DNA of 8,356 nt from an uncultured Lachnospiraceae bacterium (GCA_902783205.1 CACZQE010000067.1:1-8356); one strand, 5' to 3'; positions 1 to 6,973 are shown, counted from the first letter of the stretch. Notes: generated by a model from the letters alone, not told the origin. Numbers and translations: made by a program.

Positions 1-255
1 AGGCTCTGCCCTAAAAGGATCTTCATACTCTTTTACACTCATTTTGTCCTTTAGGATATCGGCTCTCTCCTGATCCCGGATGTACTTCTTGATTGTGGCA
101 TCATTCAATCCTAACGTGCTTACATAGTATCCTTCTGCCCAGAAGTGCCGGTTACCGAACTTATACTTTAGGTTCGCATGTCGGTCAAACATCATCAGCG
201 AACTTTTCCCTTTCAGGTATCCCATGAAGACCGATACACTGATCTTTGGCGGTAG
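1..255 (-). pseudogene. IS200/IS605-family TnpA transposase, 5'-truncated remnant
   Basis: This is the C-terminal half of a Y1 (HUH-type) transposase, which in this family cuts and joins single-stranded DNA at IS ends. Family-like sequence starts near codon 252 (PPKISVS) and continues through FMGYLKGKSS, RHANLKYKFGNRHFWAEGYYVST and the Tyr-bearing helix (ATIKKYI, Tyr codon at 84-82), then ends in SVKEYEDPF at the window edge. The natural stop probably lies just outside. The N-terminal half, with the HUH metal-binding motif, is absent: upstream of about 252 the reading frame stays open but no longer resembles the family. It passes back through the terminator hairpin to an ATG at 372, which has no convincing ribosome binding site. 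I read it as a decayed fragment that cannot act alone. The identification is recalled from family sequence; the exact break is an estimate. Confidence 0.85.
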
Positions 256-324
256 TCGGAGTTTATATCCGTACTCTTCTCCTTTTTTAATATCTGTTGT
301 CCGCACAACGCGCAGTGCAGCTAA

Positions 325-360
325 AAAAGCAGGAGACGGACCTGTCCGTTTCCTGCTTTT
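325..360 (-). terminator. Rho-independent terminator of the transport/catabolic operon
   Basis: A hairpin has arms 325-334 (AAAAGCAGGA) and 351-360 (TCCTGCTTTT), perfectly complementary, then one imperfect position (335/350) and an inner ACGGA/TCCGT stem around a CCTG loop. Read on the minus strand it is followed by a run of T residues (323-328), and it starts about 25 bases after the dehydrogenase stop. Because A and T runs sit on both sides it could also work in the other direction. Confidence 0.9.
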
Positions 361-385
361 CTCTTTGATCATCTGCTTTTGCTAA

Positions 386-1999
386 TTATTCGGAAATGTA
401 TTTGTGCAAAGTTACGCGGACAGCGCCAGGGCCCGCGATTTCCTCTGCAAATATCTGCTCGATCCTGTCTCCGATTCCTGCTGTATAAAGATCGCTCCCA
501 AAGATTCTTTCGTTAGACAGAATACCGGCAAGGTGTTCGTGTATATTGGCGTTTTCTCCCAGCCGAATTCCTTTTAGCCTTTCCTGCAGCTCAGGGATCA
601 TCGGGTCCGGGGCCAGCTGCATGGGCTGCCCATTATCATCCAGAGCCAGCAGATAACGAAGCCATCCGGCAATCGCCAGTGGGATTCCAATGAGGGAAGC
701 TGCCGTCCCGTCCCTTTTCACATAAGATCTCACGGTTTCACCGAACCGGATTCCTACCATCTGAGATATATCCGTCGCTATCCTTTGTGATGTATCTCCC
801 AGGTACGGATTGGGGAATCTCTCCTTCAGCACTTCATCCAGGAACGCCTTAGGAGACAGGATTCCGGGATTCTCAACGACCGGCATTCCTTCTGCATAAC
901 CGATCCGCTCCGCAAGCGCCAGAAGGTCGGGGTCCTTCATACCTTCAGCAAACAGTTCATAACCGAACATGCAGTCGTAAGTGCACAGGGCCGTATGCAG
1001 CGGATTCAGGCAGACAGTGACTTTCATTTTTTCCGATCTGTTAACCGTATCCCTGTCTGTCATGAAGACGCCTGCCTTCTCCAACGGAGGTCTCCCGTTC
1101 GGGAAGCTGTCTTCGATGACCAGGTACTGCGGCTTTTCAGCATTCCCATAAGGCGCAATGAACGTATGCTTATCTGTGACAATAATATCCATATCCTCAA
1201 CGCCGTAGGCCTTCCATTCTTCAGCAAGACTTTCCAGCGGGCGAGGAGTGATCTTATCGATCATTGTCCATGGAAATGCGACCCTCGTTTCATCGGATAC
1301 ATAACGGAGGAAATCCTGGTCGACAAAGCCTCTTTCTTCCCAGCTTTCCGCAATACAGTGCACTGCTTCCGCAAGCTTTCTGCCGTTTTGCGAGCAGTTA
1401 TCCAAGGAAACCAGCGCGATCGGATAAGCCCCAGCCCTGTAGCGCTCATACAGCATGGATGTGACCACGGCAATAACGCTCTTTACAGCTGAGGGGCCTC
1501 CTTCGATATCCTGTCTCACAAACGGGAAATACTCTCCGTCTGCGCCCTTAAGAGCATATCCTTTCTCCGTAATAGTAAAAGATACCATTTGCAGGGAAGG
1601 CGAGGCAAAAACCTCTTTGAGCCTGTTCCATTGTTCCGCATCTGCCTGTTCCGCCCTGATCGCCTCGGCAAAAGCGCCGTAGACCTTTTTCTGTCTTGTG
1701 CCGTCCGCATTCAGAATAACACTCAGGACCAGATTGTCATGTGGCCGGTAAATACGGTCGACCAGTTCCGTGTCATATGTCTCGGCACAGATAAGTCCCG
1801 TCTTCATCTTCCCCTCGGAAAGAAGCTGATCTGCGATACTGCCAATGAACACTCTGAATATATTACCGATACCAAAGTGTATCCATTCAGGCGCAGCAAG
1901 GGCATTCGCCCTTGCCAGTTCCGGATTATAGGAAGGCAGTTCGATTCCCGCTTTTTGCCAGGCTGTTCTGTCGGTGATTCCCTCATATGTCAGTTTCAT
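386..1999 (-). CDS. Mannitol dehydrogenase / fructuronate reductase family oxidoreductase
   Basis: A 537-residue cytoplasmic polyol-specific long-chain dehydrogenase, normal length for the family. Such enzymes use NAD(P)H to interconvert a polyol or aldonate and its keto sugar (mannitol/fructose, arabinitol/xylulose, mannonate/fructuronate). The N-terminal Rossmann domain shows HFGIGNIFR (41-49), ITEKGY (143-148) and SLDNCSQNG (198-206). The C-terminal domain carries the catalytic-type motif with K326, N332 and H335 in KVTVCLNPLH, followed by RFPNPYLGDTSQRIATD (394-410). The start at 1999 is preceded by an AAGGATAAGGAA ribosome binding site, 16 bases after the esterase stop, so it is the last gene of the operon before the terminator. 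The substrate cannot be read from sequence. The CLNPLH form resembles clostridial proteins loosely called fructuronate reductase-like, but no uxuA or kinase gene is nearby to confirm hexuronate use. Confidence 0.9.
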   Translation of the reverse strand: MKLTYEGITDRTAWQKAGIELPSYNPELARANALAAPEWIHFGIGNIFRVFIGSIADQLLSEGKMKTGLICAETYDTELVDRIYRPHDNLVLSVILNADGTRQKKVYGAFAEAIRAEQADAEQWNRLKEVFASPSLQMVSFTITEKGYALKGADGEYFPFVRQDIEGGPSAVKSVIAVVTSMLYERYRAGAYPIALVSLDNCSQNGRKLAEAVHCIAESWEERGFVDQDFLRYVSDETRVAFPWTMIDKITPRPLESLAEEWKAYGVEDMDIIVTDKHTFIAPYGNAEKPQYLVIEDSFPNGRPPLEKAGVFMTDRDTVNRSEKMKVTVCLNPLHTALCTYDCMFGYELFAEGMKDPDLLALAERIGYAEGMPVVENPGILSPKAFLDEVLKERFPNPYLGDTSQRIATDISQMVGIRFGETVRSYVKRDGTAASLIGIPLAIAGWLRYLLALDDNGQPMQLAPDPMIPELQERLKGIRLGENANIHEHLAGILSNERIFGSDLYTAGIGDRIEQIFAEEIAGPGAVRVTLHKYISE

Positions 2000-2015
2000 T
2001 TCTATTCCTTATCCT

Positions 2016-2843
2016 TTACTCTGCCTTTGAAAAATCATGATTCAGCGGGAGCCAGTCGAGGATCTTACGGATCTGCGGATCCCAGAAATCAAAGTTGTGA
2101 ACGCCGGGTCCTTCGTCATAGGTAAATTCAACTTTCTGATCCGTCAAAAATTTGCGGAAATCCTGATTGCTGTCATACAGAAAGTCTTCCGTACCTATGC
2201 ACATGTATAAAGAAGGAAGTGTTTTTCCGGCAGCAATATCCGCTTTTAGCAAACTCTTAAGGTCATCTTTCTCAAAATCGAAATCCTTAAAATTCTCGCC
2301 GAAGGCATTCTGCCCCCACTCAACTGATGGAATGCCTTCTTTGCGGTCCCTTTTCCCGAGCATCACATCTGTATCCACGCCGCCGGACAGACTTGCTGCA
2401 GCACAATAATTTTCGGGATAAGTGAAGGCTGCTTTAAATGCGCCGTATCCACCCATGGAAAGTCCTGCTATAAAGTTATCTTCTCTTTTATCAGAGAGCG
2501 GGAAGATGGAACGCAGCATTGCAGGAAGCTCCTGCGTATAGTAATTAAAATATTTTGCTCCGAAGCGGCTGTTTGTGTACATGCTGTTGTATCCATCCGG
2601 CATAACAACCGCCACATTATTTAATTGCGCGTAGCGCTCGATACTGGAAAATCTCTGCCAGTCCGATTCGTCTGCTGAAAAACCGTGCAGCAGCCAGAGA
2701 ACCTGAAACTTCTGGTTTGGTTTCGGATATTTGGGCGAACTGTCAAAAAACTGATTATTGGAATCCGGAAGCGGAAGTGTAACATTAACATTTACACTTC
2801 TGAACAATTCACCAGAATACAATTTACACTCGAATAATGCCAT
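2016..2843 (-). CDS. Alpha/beta-hydrolase esterase (esterase D / tributyrin esterase type)
   Basis: A 275-residue serine hydrolase of the putative esterase family (PF00756-like), which also includes S-formylglutathione hydrolases, short-chain acyl esterases and acetyl- or feruloyl-xylan esterases. Seen directly: LLHGFSADESDW near residues 51-62 (oxyanion-hole region), the nucleophile elbow GLSMGG (127-132, Ser129), a likely acid Asp220 in GTEDFLYDSN, and His249 in GPGVHNFDFWD. There is no signal peptide, so the protein should stay in the cytoplasm. The ATG at 2843 follows a clear AAAGGAGC ribosome binding site (2851-2858). It lies 61 bases after the permease gene and 16 before the dehydrogenase, which suggests that it acts on the imported compound or a metabolite of it. 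Removing an acetyl or other short acyl group is a reasonable guess. A general detoxifying esterase is the alternative. Confidence 0.88.
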   Translation of the reverse strand: MALFECKLYSGELFRSVNVNVTLPLPDSNNQFFDSSPKYPKPNQKFQVLWLLHGFSADESDWQRFSSIERYAQLNNVAVVMPDGYNSMYTNSRFGAKYFNYYTQELPAMLRSIFPLSDKREDNFIAGLSMGGYGAFKAAFTYPENYCAAASLSGGVDTDVMLGKRDRKEGIPSVEWGQNAFGENFKDFDFEKDDLKSLLKADIAAGKTLPSLYMCIGTEDFLYDSNQDFRKFLTDQKVEFTYDEGPGVHNFDFWDPQIRKILDWLPLNHDFSKAE

Positions 2844-2904
2844 TTTGCTCGCTCCTTTAACATGATTTTAATTAACTCGTTCGTGACAACAGCATCGCAT
2901 CCAA

Positions 2905-3915
2905 TCAATCTTTTTTCCTTCTGTTTTCACGATACTCCTCAAGCTTAACCTTCTTCATATTTTCCCGTCTGTTCAGCTGATAAACATCATATCCGATCGC
3001 ACTTAGCAGAATGAGTCCCCGGACGATATACTGATAATAAACATTGATTCCTGCCAGCTGCATGCCATTGGTAAGCAGAGCAATACACAGAATACCTGCG
3101 AATACTCCGGAGAGTTTTCCTTCACCGCCGCGAATGGAAACGCCGCCAAGAAATACACCTGTCAATACACTGAACTCGGTACCGGGACCGAGAGTTGACT
3201 GTGTGGAGCCGAGTCTCCCGATCAGCAATACAACTGCAAGGCCGATATAAAAGCCTTCGATCATTGCGATTCTGTATTTCATCTTATTTATATCGATACC
3301 TGCCAGGCGGGCAGCCTCCTTGTTGCCTCCCAGCGCATATACATATCGGCCGAAATAGGTTTTGTTCAGGACAAAGCTCATAACAAGGAAAGCGATTATG
3401 ACGATGATGACGGAGACAGGGATGATACCAAAAACATATTTCTGACCCAGAAATTTAAAGCTTTCAGGAAAACCGTTGATAGTTTTTGATTCCGAGATAA
3501 TAAAAGTCACTCCTTGGAAAATGGTCATGGTGGCTATCGTTACGACCAGAAGCTGCAGGTTAAGCTTTATGGAAAGAAACGTGTTAACCAGTTCAATCGC
3601 TATCGTTATAAGAATCATCAGAACAATGACAAGCCATGTAGGAAGTCCTGCATAGACCAGCAATCTTGCGCCAATCACGCCGACTGTCGATATGACATAT
3701 CCGACAGAAAGATCCATCTCACCGGCCATCATCACAAAAGTAATACCTGTTGCCGCCACCAACAGATAGGCGTTCTGTGACAGCAGATTCATGATGTTTC
3801 TGAGGCTGAAGAAATTTGGCGAGAATAACCCGAAAAAGATCAGCAAAATGATCAGTACTACAAATGAAACATGATCACTTATATATTTGCTTAAATCAAA
3901 CTTTTTGTTTTCCAT
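2905..3915 (-). CDS. Sugar ABC transporter permease, RbsC/XylH/AraH type
   Basis: A 336-residue inner-membrane permease of the ribose/xylose/galactose importer class (BPD_transp_2, PF02653). About ten hydrophobic segments are visible, roughly at 16-31, 48-64, 72-88, 92-110, 122-141, 163-183, 212-233, 246-262, 266-283 and 295-311. Family landmarks are GEMDLSVG (65-72; many relatives have GGIDLSVG), the cytoplasmic GGNKEAARLAGI loop (196-207) that contacts the ATPase, and GTEFSVLTGVFLGGVSIRGG (245-264). A highly basic tail (316-336) follows the last membrane segment. Such permeases normally form a homodimer with one double-domain ATPase, which matches one permease gene and one fused ATPase gene here. 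Its ribosome binding site (AGAGGAGAA) overlaps the TAG stop of the ATPase gene, pointing to translational coupling. Confidence 0.95.
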   Translation of the reverse strand: MENKKFDLSKYISDHVSFVVLIILLIFFGLFSPNFFSLRNIMNLLSQNAYLLVAATGITFVMMAGEMDLSVGYVISTVGVIGARLLVYAGLPTWLVIVLMILITIAIELVNTFLSIKLNLQLLVVTIATMTIFQGVTFIISESKTINGFPESFKFLGQKYVFGIIPVSVIIVIIAFLVMSFVLNKTYFGRYVYALGGNKEAARLAGIDINKMKYRIAMIEGFYIGLAVVLLIGRLGSTQSTLGPGTEFSVLTGVFLGGVSIRGGEGKLSGVFAGILCIALLTNGMQLAGINVYYQYIVRGLILLSAIGYDVYQLNRRENMKKVKLEEYRENRRKKD

Positions 3916-3926
3916 TCCATTCTCCT

Positions 3927-5402
3927 CTAATTTGCAGACGCAAGTTCCATCACTGCAACCTGGCTGAATTCATCTCTGCTGAGTTCCCCTGCGATACTGC
4001 CCTCGCTCAGGACCACGATCCTGTCGCTCATCCCGAGAAGCTCTTCCATATCCGAAGAAATCATGATAATAGAAATACCCTGTCTGGTGAGTCTGTCCAT
4101 CAGGTAATAGATTTCCTGTTTTGCTCCAACATCAATACCTCTTGTGGGTTCATCAAATATAATTATCTTCGTATTGGCTGCAAGAACTTTTGCCAGAACG
4201 ACCTTCTGCTGATTACCGCCGGAAAGGTTGCGGACCATCTGTTTCTTGCTCGGCGTAACTATCTTGAGCTCATCTATGTATTTTTCACTGATAGACTTTG
4301 TTTTCTGTGGATCTATCACACCGGAATTCGATATTGCTCTGACACACTGGATCACTACGTTCCAGTCGATGGGAAAATTCAGGAACACGCCCTCTGTTTT
4401 TCTGTCTTCCGGAATCAGACCGATTCCCATGGTAATTGCTTCAGAAGGCGAGTTGATCGTTACCTTATCACCGTTAAGGTATATTTCGCCTTTCTCGACG
4501 TGTTCAGCACCGTATATCAGTTTGGCAAGTTCTGTCCGACCGCAGCCGACCAGTCCTCCAAGCCCTAGTATCTCTCCCTTATAGAGCTTCAGATCAATAC
4601 CGACATCGCCATTCCCGTAAACATTTCTTAATTCGAGAACTACGTCATCAGATACTTTATGCCTATCGGGATAGGTTTCCGTCAATTCCCTTCCTACCAT
4701 CAGTTTGATAAGCGACTGCCGGTTCAGCTCCTGAATAGGCTTTGTATCGATCATCTTTCCATCACGCATGACTGTCACACTGTCGCAGATCTCAAACAGT
4801 TCATCAAGTCTGTGAGAAACATAAACGATTGCAATCCCGTCTTTTTTCAATGTCCTTACGATTTCGAACATTACCTCGATCTCTGAGACAGACAGAGAGG
4901 CACTTGGTTCATCCATAAACAGAACTTTTACATTTTTTGATATAGACTTTGCAATTTCTACCAGCTGTTTCTGTGCAGTAGATAAAGTACCAACCTGTGC
5001 CTTGACATCAATATCAACGCCAAAACGGTCAAATATTTCTTTGGAGCGTTTCTCCATTTCCTTGAAATTGACTGCATATTTGCTTCCTATTTTTTCTCCC
5101 AAGAAAATGTTCTCTGCTACCGTCATGGATGGTACCAGATTAAACTCCTGATAAATAACGGAAATGCCGTTCTCAATTGCTATGGTCGGAGTAATCGAAG
5201 TATACCTTTGTCCGTTAATGATCAGTGCTCCCTCTTCAAAGCTGATTGCCCCGGCAATGGACTTGATGATAGTGGACTTACCTGCCCCATTCTCACCGAT
5301 AAGCCCTCTTATTTCTCCCGCTTCGATCGAGAAGCTGACATTATCAAGCGCAGTCACGCCCGGATACCGTTTGGTCAGATTTTCAACTTGTAATATTGCC
5401 AA
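3927..5402 (-). CDS. Sugar ABC transporter ATP-binding protein, two fused ABC domains (RbsA/MglA/XylG type)
   Basis: A 491-residue ATPase that powers import through the adjacent permease on the cytoplasmic face. Domain 1 has Walker A GENGAGKST (36-44), Q-loop YQEFN (84-88), a degenerate signature LSTAQKQ (140-146), Walker B LFMDEP (161-166) and the switch His in VSHRLDEL (H197). Domain 2 has the degenerate P-loop GGLVGCGRTE (282-291), GLIPEDRKTEGV (328-339), signature LSGGNQQK (393-400), Walker B IIIFDEPTRGID (413-424) and ISSDMEEL in place of the switch His. This asymmetry, with a good Walker A in domain 1 and a good signature in domain 2, is typical of the class. The reading frame opens after an in-frame TGA, and the only credible start is the TTG at 5402, preceded by AAGGTGA (5407-5413); no ATG or GTG is available in frame there. 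The permease follows after 11 bases. Confidence 0.95.
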   Translation of the reverse strand: MAILQVENLTKRYPGVTALDNVSFSIEAGEIRGLIGENGAGKSTIIKSIAGAISFEEGALIINGQRYTSITPTIAIENGISVIYQEFNLVPSMTVAENIFLGEKIGSKYAVNFKEMEKRSKEIFDRFGVDIDVKAQVGTLSTAQKQLVEIAKSISKNVKVLFMDEPSASLSVSEIEVMFEIVRTLKKDGIAIVYVSHRLDELFEICDSVTVMRDGKMIDTKPIQELNRQSLIKLMVGRELTETYPDRHKVSDDVVLELRNVYGNGDVGIDLKLYKGEILGLGGLVGCGRTELAKLIYGAEHVEKGEIYLNGDKVTINSPSEAITMGIGLIPEDRKTEGVFLNFPIDWNVVIQCVRAISNSGVIDPQKTKSISEKYIDELKIVTPSKKQMVRNLSGGNQQKVVLAKVLAANTKIIIFDEPTRGIDVGAKQEIYYLMDRLTRQGISIIMISSDMEELLGMSDRIVVLSEGSIAGELSRDEFSQVAVMELASAN

Positions 5403-5406
5403 AGCT

Positions 5407-5413
5407 TCACCTT
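5407..5413 (-). promoter_or_regulatory. Ribosome binding site that fixes the TTG start of the ATPase gene
   Basis: Minus-strand AAGGTGA lies 4 bases before the TTG at 5402-5400. The frame upstream is closed by a TGA about eleven codons back and contains no ATG or GTG. The ATGs that are nearby are in other frames, so this site and TTG define the start. Confidence 0.7.
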
Positions 5414-5458
5414 CTCTCTGTAAATCATTTGCTCATGACTGTCCGGAATCGTTTCTAG

Positions 5459-5503
5459 TCATCTGAAGGTGCCCCAGGCTATATACAGGGCATCTTCAGA
5501 TGA
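5459..5503 (-). promoter_or_regulatory. Intercistronic hairpin between binding-protein and ATPase genes
   Basis: Arms 5460-5474 (CATCTGAAGGTGCCC) and 5488-5502 (GGGCATCTTCAGATG) pair over 15 positions with one G-T wobble, plus a closing T5459-A5503 pair, around a 13-base loop. It begins 12 bases after the binding-protein stop. There is no T run after it on the minus strand, so it is not a standard terminator. In binding-protein transport operons such a hairpin often shields the upstream message from 3' decay or ends part of the transcription, so that the binding protein is made in excess. That role is inferred. Confidence 0.8.
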
Positions 5504-5514
5504 ACGAAAGAGAA

Positions 5515-6645
5515 TCAGTTTGCGCTTATGATGTACTCTCTGTAGTCTTCCATGTTTTCAGCGGTTATTTTTGATACTTCCTGATAGAGGATCTTTCCAT
5601 CGACAAGATTACTGATATCAATGTTCTTCATTGCGCAATTATACATCAGCTTGCCCGCAGCGAGATTAGTCGTTGCAATACCAAGAAGGCAGCTGTCGCC
5701 GGTTGCAGATTTTCCAAGCAGATCATATGATGCCTCAGAATGGTCAACTGTAAAAACGCCAATCTTGCTTGTATCAAGCTGATAGGCATCCTTATTCTTC
5801 TCGATCGCTTCCTCTGCAATAATAGCCTGTGCGTCAGTAAAGCACATGATGACATTAATATCAGGATGCTTCTGCAGCAGGATCTCTACATCCTGTGCGG
5901 TCTCAGTCATAAAGTTTGCAATTCCTACATCGTAACTCTCGACCAGTACAGCCTTCGGATTATAGCTGGCAATATCATTGAAAACTTCACATCTTTCGGC
6001 AAACTGCTCTGTTGACCAAAGGCCTAAGGTAGCAGCCTTTACTGTACCCTCTCCTGCATCAGGGAATGTTGCGTCGATCCAGTCGGATGCCAGTTCGCAG
6101 ACGCCAACGCCAAGATCATGCATGGAAACACTGATGCCGATATCAAAGCTGTCTGTATCCTCCGGGATCTGGTCAATAATAACAACATAGATGCCGGCAT
6201 CGCGTGCACGCTTCATCGCATCCGCGCAGACTTCCGGTTCAACAGGATAGACCAGAATTGCATCAACGCCCATTGTCACAAAGTTATCAATATTGGTGGC
6301 CTGCATATTTGGATCGTTATCAGCGGAAATAGTAGTAAGCTCTACATTTTCGTCAGCATCAACTGCAGCCTGCACCTCTTCGGCGAGCTTGACGGTAAAG
6401 TCAGTCTGCATACTGCCCATTGACAGGCCGATCCTATACGGCTTTCCGGATGCTCCCTCTGTACTTGCCGCTGCCTCTGCCTCCCCGGCAGCATCCGCAT
6501 TCTCCACAGGAGCGCTTTCAGCTGCAGGCTCAGAAGCCGCAGGCGCTGAAGCTGCAGGTGCTGAAGAACCGCATGCTGCAAGTCCAATCATAAGACAGGC
6601 GGCCAGACCAATCGAAACAAGTTTTGTCAGTTTTTTTCTCATCAT
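5515..6645 (-). CDS. Sugar ABC transporter substrate-binding lipoprotein (periplasmic binding protein type 1)
   Basis: A 376-residue extracellular binding protein of the RbsB/XylF class (Peripla_BP_4-like), which captures the ligand outside the membrane and delivers it to the permease. The N-terminus is a lipoprotein signal: MMRKKLTK, a hydrophobic stretch, then lipobox LAAC with Cys25 as the predicted lipidated residue. Residues 29-66 form a low-complexity Ala/Glu/Pro/Ser linker that tethers the domain. The binding domain starts at KPYRIGLSMG (68-77), with family-like NIDNFVTMGVDAILVYPVEP (118-137), a hinge region near VVIIDQIPEDTD (154-165), and VIMCFTDAQAI (265-275). Six further cysteines lie in the mature part. 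The ligand is not readable; ribose, xylose, galactose, polyols and autoinducer-like compounds all bind relatives. ATG at 6645 follows AAAGGGGATAAAA; the second ATG at 6642 is an equal alternative. First gene of the operon. Confidence 0.94.
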   Translation of the reverse strand: MMRKKLTKLVSIGLAACLMIGLAACGSSAPAASAPAASEPAAESAPVENADAAGEAEAAASTEGASGKPYRIGLSMGSMQTDFTVKLAEEVQAAVDADENVELTTISADNDPNMQATNIDNFVTMGVDAILVYPVEPEVCADAMKRARDAGIYVVIIDQIPEDTDSFDIGISVSMHDLGVGVCELASDWIDATFPDAGEGTVKAATLGLWSTEQFAERCEVFNDIASYNPKAVLVESYDVGIANFMTETAQDVEILLQKHPDINVIMCFTDAQAIIAEEAIEKNKDAYQLDTSKIGVFTVDHSEASYDLLGKSATGDSCLLGIATTNLAAGKLMYNCAMKNIDISNLVDGKILYQEVSKITAENMEDYREYIISAN

Positions 6646-6728
6646 TTTTATCCCCTTTATATTTATTGATTATGAACCCTAATGAAAGAGCAGTTGCACA
6701 TATTCAGCAATTCTAAAGTCTTACTTTT

Positions 6729-6737
6729 CCTCCTTTC
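6729..6737 (-). promoter_or_regulatory. Orphan Shine-Dalgarno-like element in the operon leader (possible STAB-SD)
   Basis: Minus-strand GAAAGGAGG is a near-perfect anti-16S match about 84 bases upstream of the first start codon. No ATG or GTG occurs at a usable distance: the nearest ATG, at 6701, is 27 bases away and opens only a 12-codon frame. In Bacillus, the same GAAAGGAGG string in untranslated leaders binds 30S subunits and protects mRNA from 5' decay (STAB-SD). The same role here is inferred. Confidence 0.5.
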
Positions 6738-6765
6738 CTGAAATCGCATCATCTTTGTTAAATAC

Positions 6766-6782
6766 TTTTTAAAACGCTTTTA
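6766..6782 (-). promoter_or_regulatory. Candidate operator at the operon promoter (copy 1)
   Basis: Minus-strand TAAAAGCGTTTTAAAAA contains the perfect 5-3-5 inverted repeat TAAAA-GCG-TTTTA and lies at about +7 to +23 relative to the predicted transcription start. The same 17-nt string with one mismatch occurs on the other strand at 8120-8136, before the ROK gene. It also resembles a CcpA cre site but lacks the conserved outer G and C, so binding by the ROK protein, CcpA or both is possible. Confidence 0.65.
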
Positions 6783-6795
6783 TTATGTTGTTAAT

Positions 6796-6824
6796 ATAAT
6801 AGCTCTGCCGCTCTGAACTGTCAA
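6796..6824 (-). promoter_or_regulatory. Sigma-A promoter of the transport/catabolic operon
   Basis: A consensus -35 TTGACA (6819-6824) and -10 TATTAT (6796-6801) are separated by exactly 17 bases. The predicted start is near 6789, giving a leader of about 144 nt before the binding-protein gene. The region upstream, back to the ROK terminator, is strongly AT-rich. A promoter this close to consensus implies control mainly by repression, in keeping with the operator just downstream. Confidence 0.85.
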
Positions 6825-6830
6825 CTGACA
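6819..6830. repeat. Short inverted repeat overlapping the -35 box
   Basis: TGTCAACTGACA is a perfect 5-2-5 inverted repeat (TGTCA/TGACA) and includes the whole -35 hexamer. It could be a second regulator site, or it could arise by chance around the TTGACA consensus. Confidence 0.4.
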
Positions 6831-6896
6831 ATTATAAATAGAAGTCTTTTTTTCTGTTTTCAACAGTTATTACATGCATATTTATACAAAATAGAC

Positions 6897-6925
6897 AAAA
6901 AAATCTGCGTCAAAGACGCAGATTT
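6897..6925 (-). terminator. Rho-independent terminator of the ROK regulator gene
   Basis: The 11-base arms 6901-6911 (AAATCTGCGTC) and 6915-6925 (GACGCAGATTT) are perfectly complementary around a 3-base loop, followed on the minus strand by a T run (6897-6903). It lies about 50 bases after the ROK stop and before the operon promoter, so it separates the regulator transcript from the operon. Confidence 0.92.
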
Positions 6926-6973
6926 CCGATTGCTTGGTAAAACGGCAGCTGTATGCCTCTTGCCGCGCAAAGA

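Noticed and set aside
296..309. GTTGTCCGCACAAC hairpin near the transposase fragment, considered as an IS end
   Set aside because: IS200/IS605 left-end hairpins precede the transposase start, but this gene is 5'-truncated, and the stem is only 5 bp. It may be chance or part of the junction sequence.
1589..2125. Plus-strand open frame of 178 codons opposite the dehydrogenase and esterase genes
   Set aside because: It overlaps the junction of two clear family proteins, and its translation has no family features or credible ribosome binding site.
3864..4568. Plus-strand open frame of 234 codons opposite the ATPase and permease genes
   Set aside because: It is antisense to two well-supported genes, has no recognisable domain, crosses their junction and is rich in Cys/His, as expected from reading a gene backwards.
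6663..6701. Possible 12-residue leader peptide (ATG at 6701, TAA at 6663) after the orphan Shine-Dalgarno
   Set aside because: The ATG is 27 bases from the Shine-Dalgarno, too far for normal initiation, and the peptide has no run of regulatory codons.
6854..6866. CTGTTTTCAACAG inverted repeat upstream of the operon promoter
   Set aside because: A 5-bp stem in very AT-rich sequence is expected by chance, and no second copy was seen at the ROK promoter.
6646..6973. Riboswitch or T-box in the operon leader
   Set aside because: The leader after the predicted start is only about 144 nt, shows no terminator/antiterminator pair, and I recognise no conserved riboswitch or T-box sequence. The one terminator in the gap precedes the promoter.
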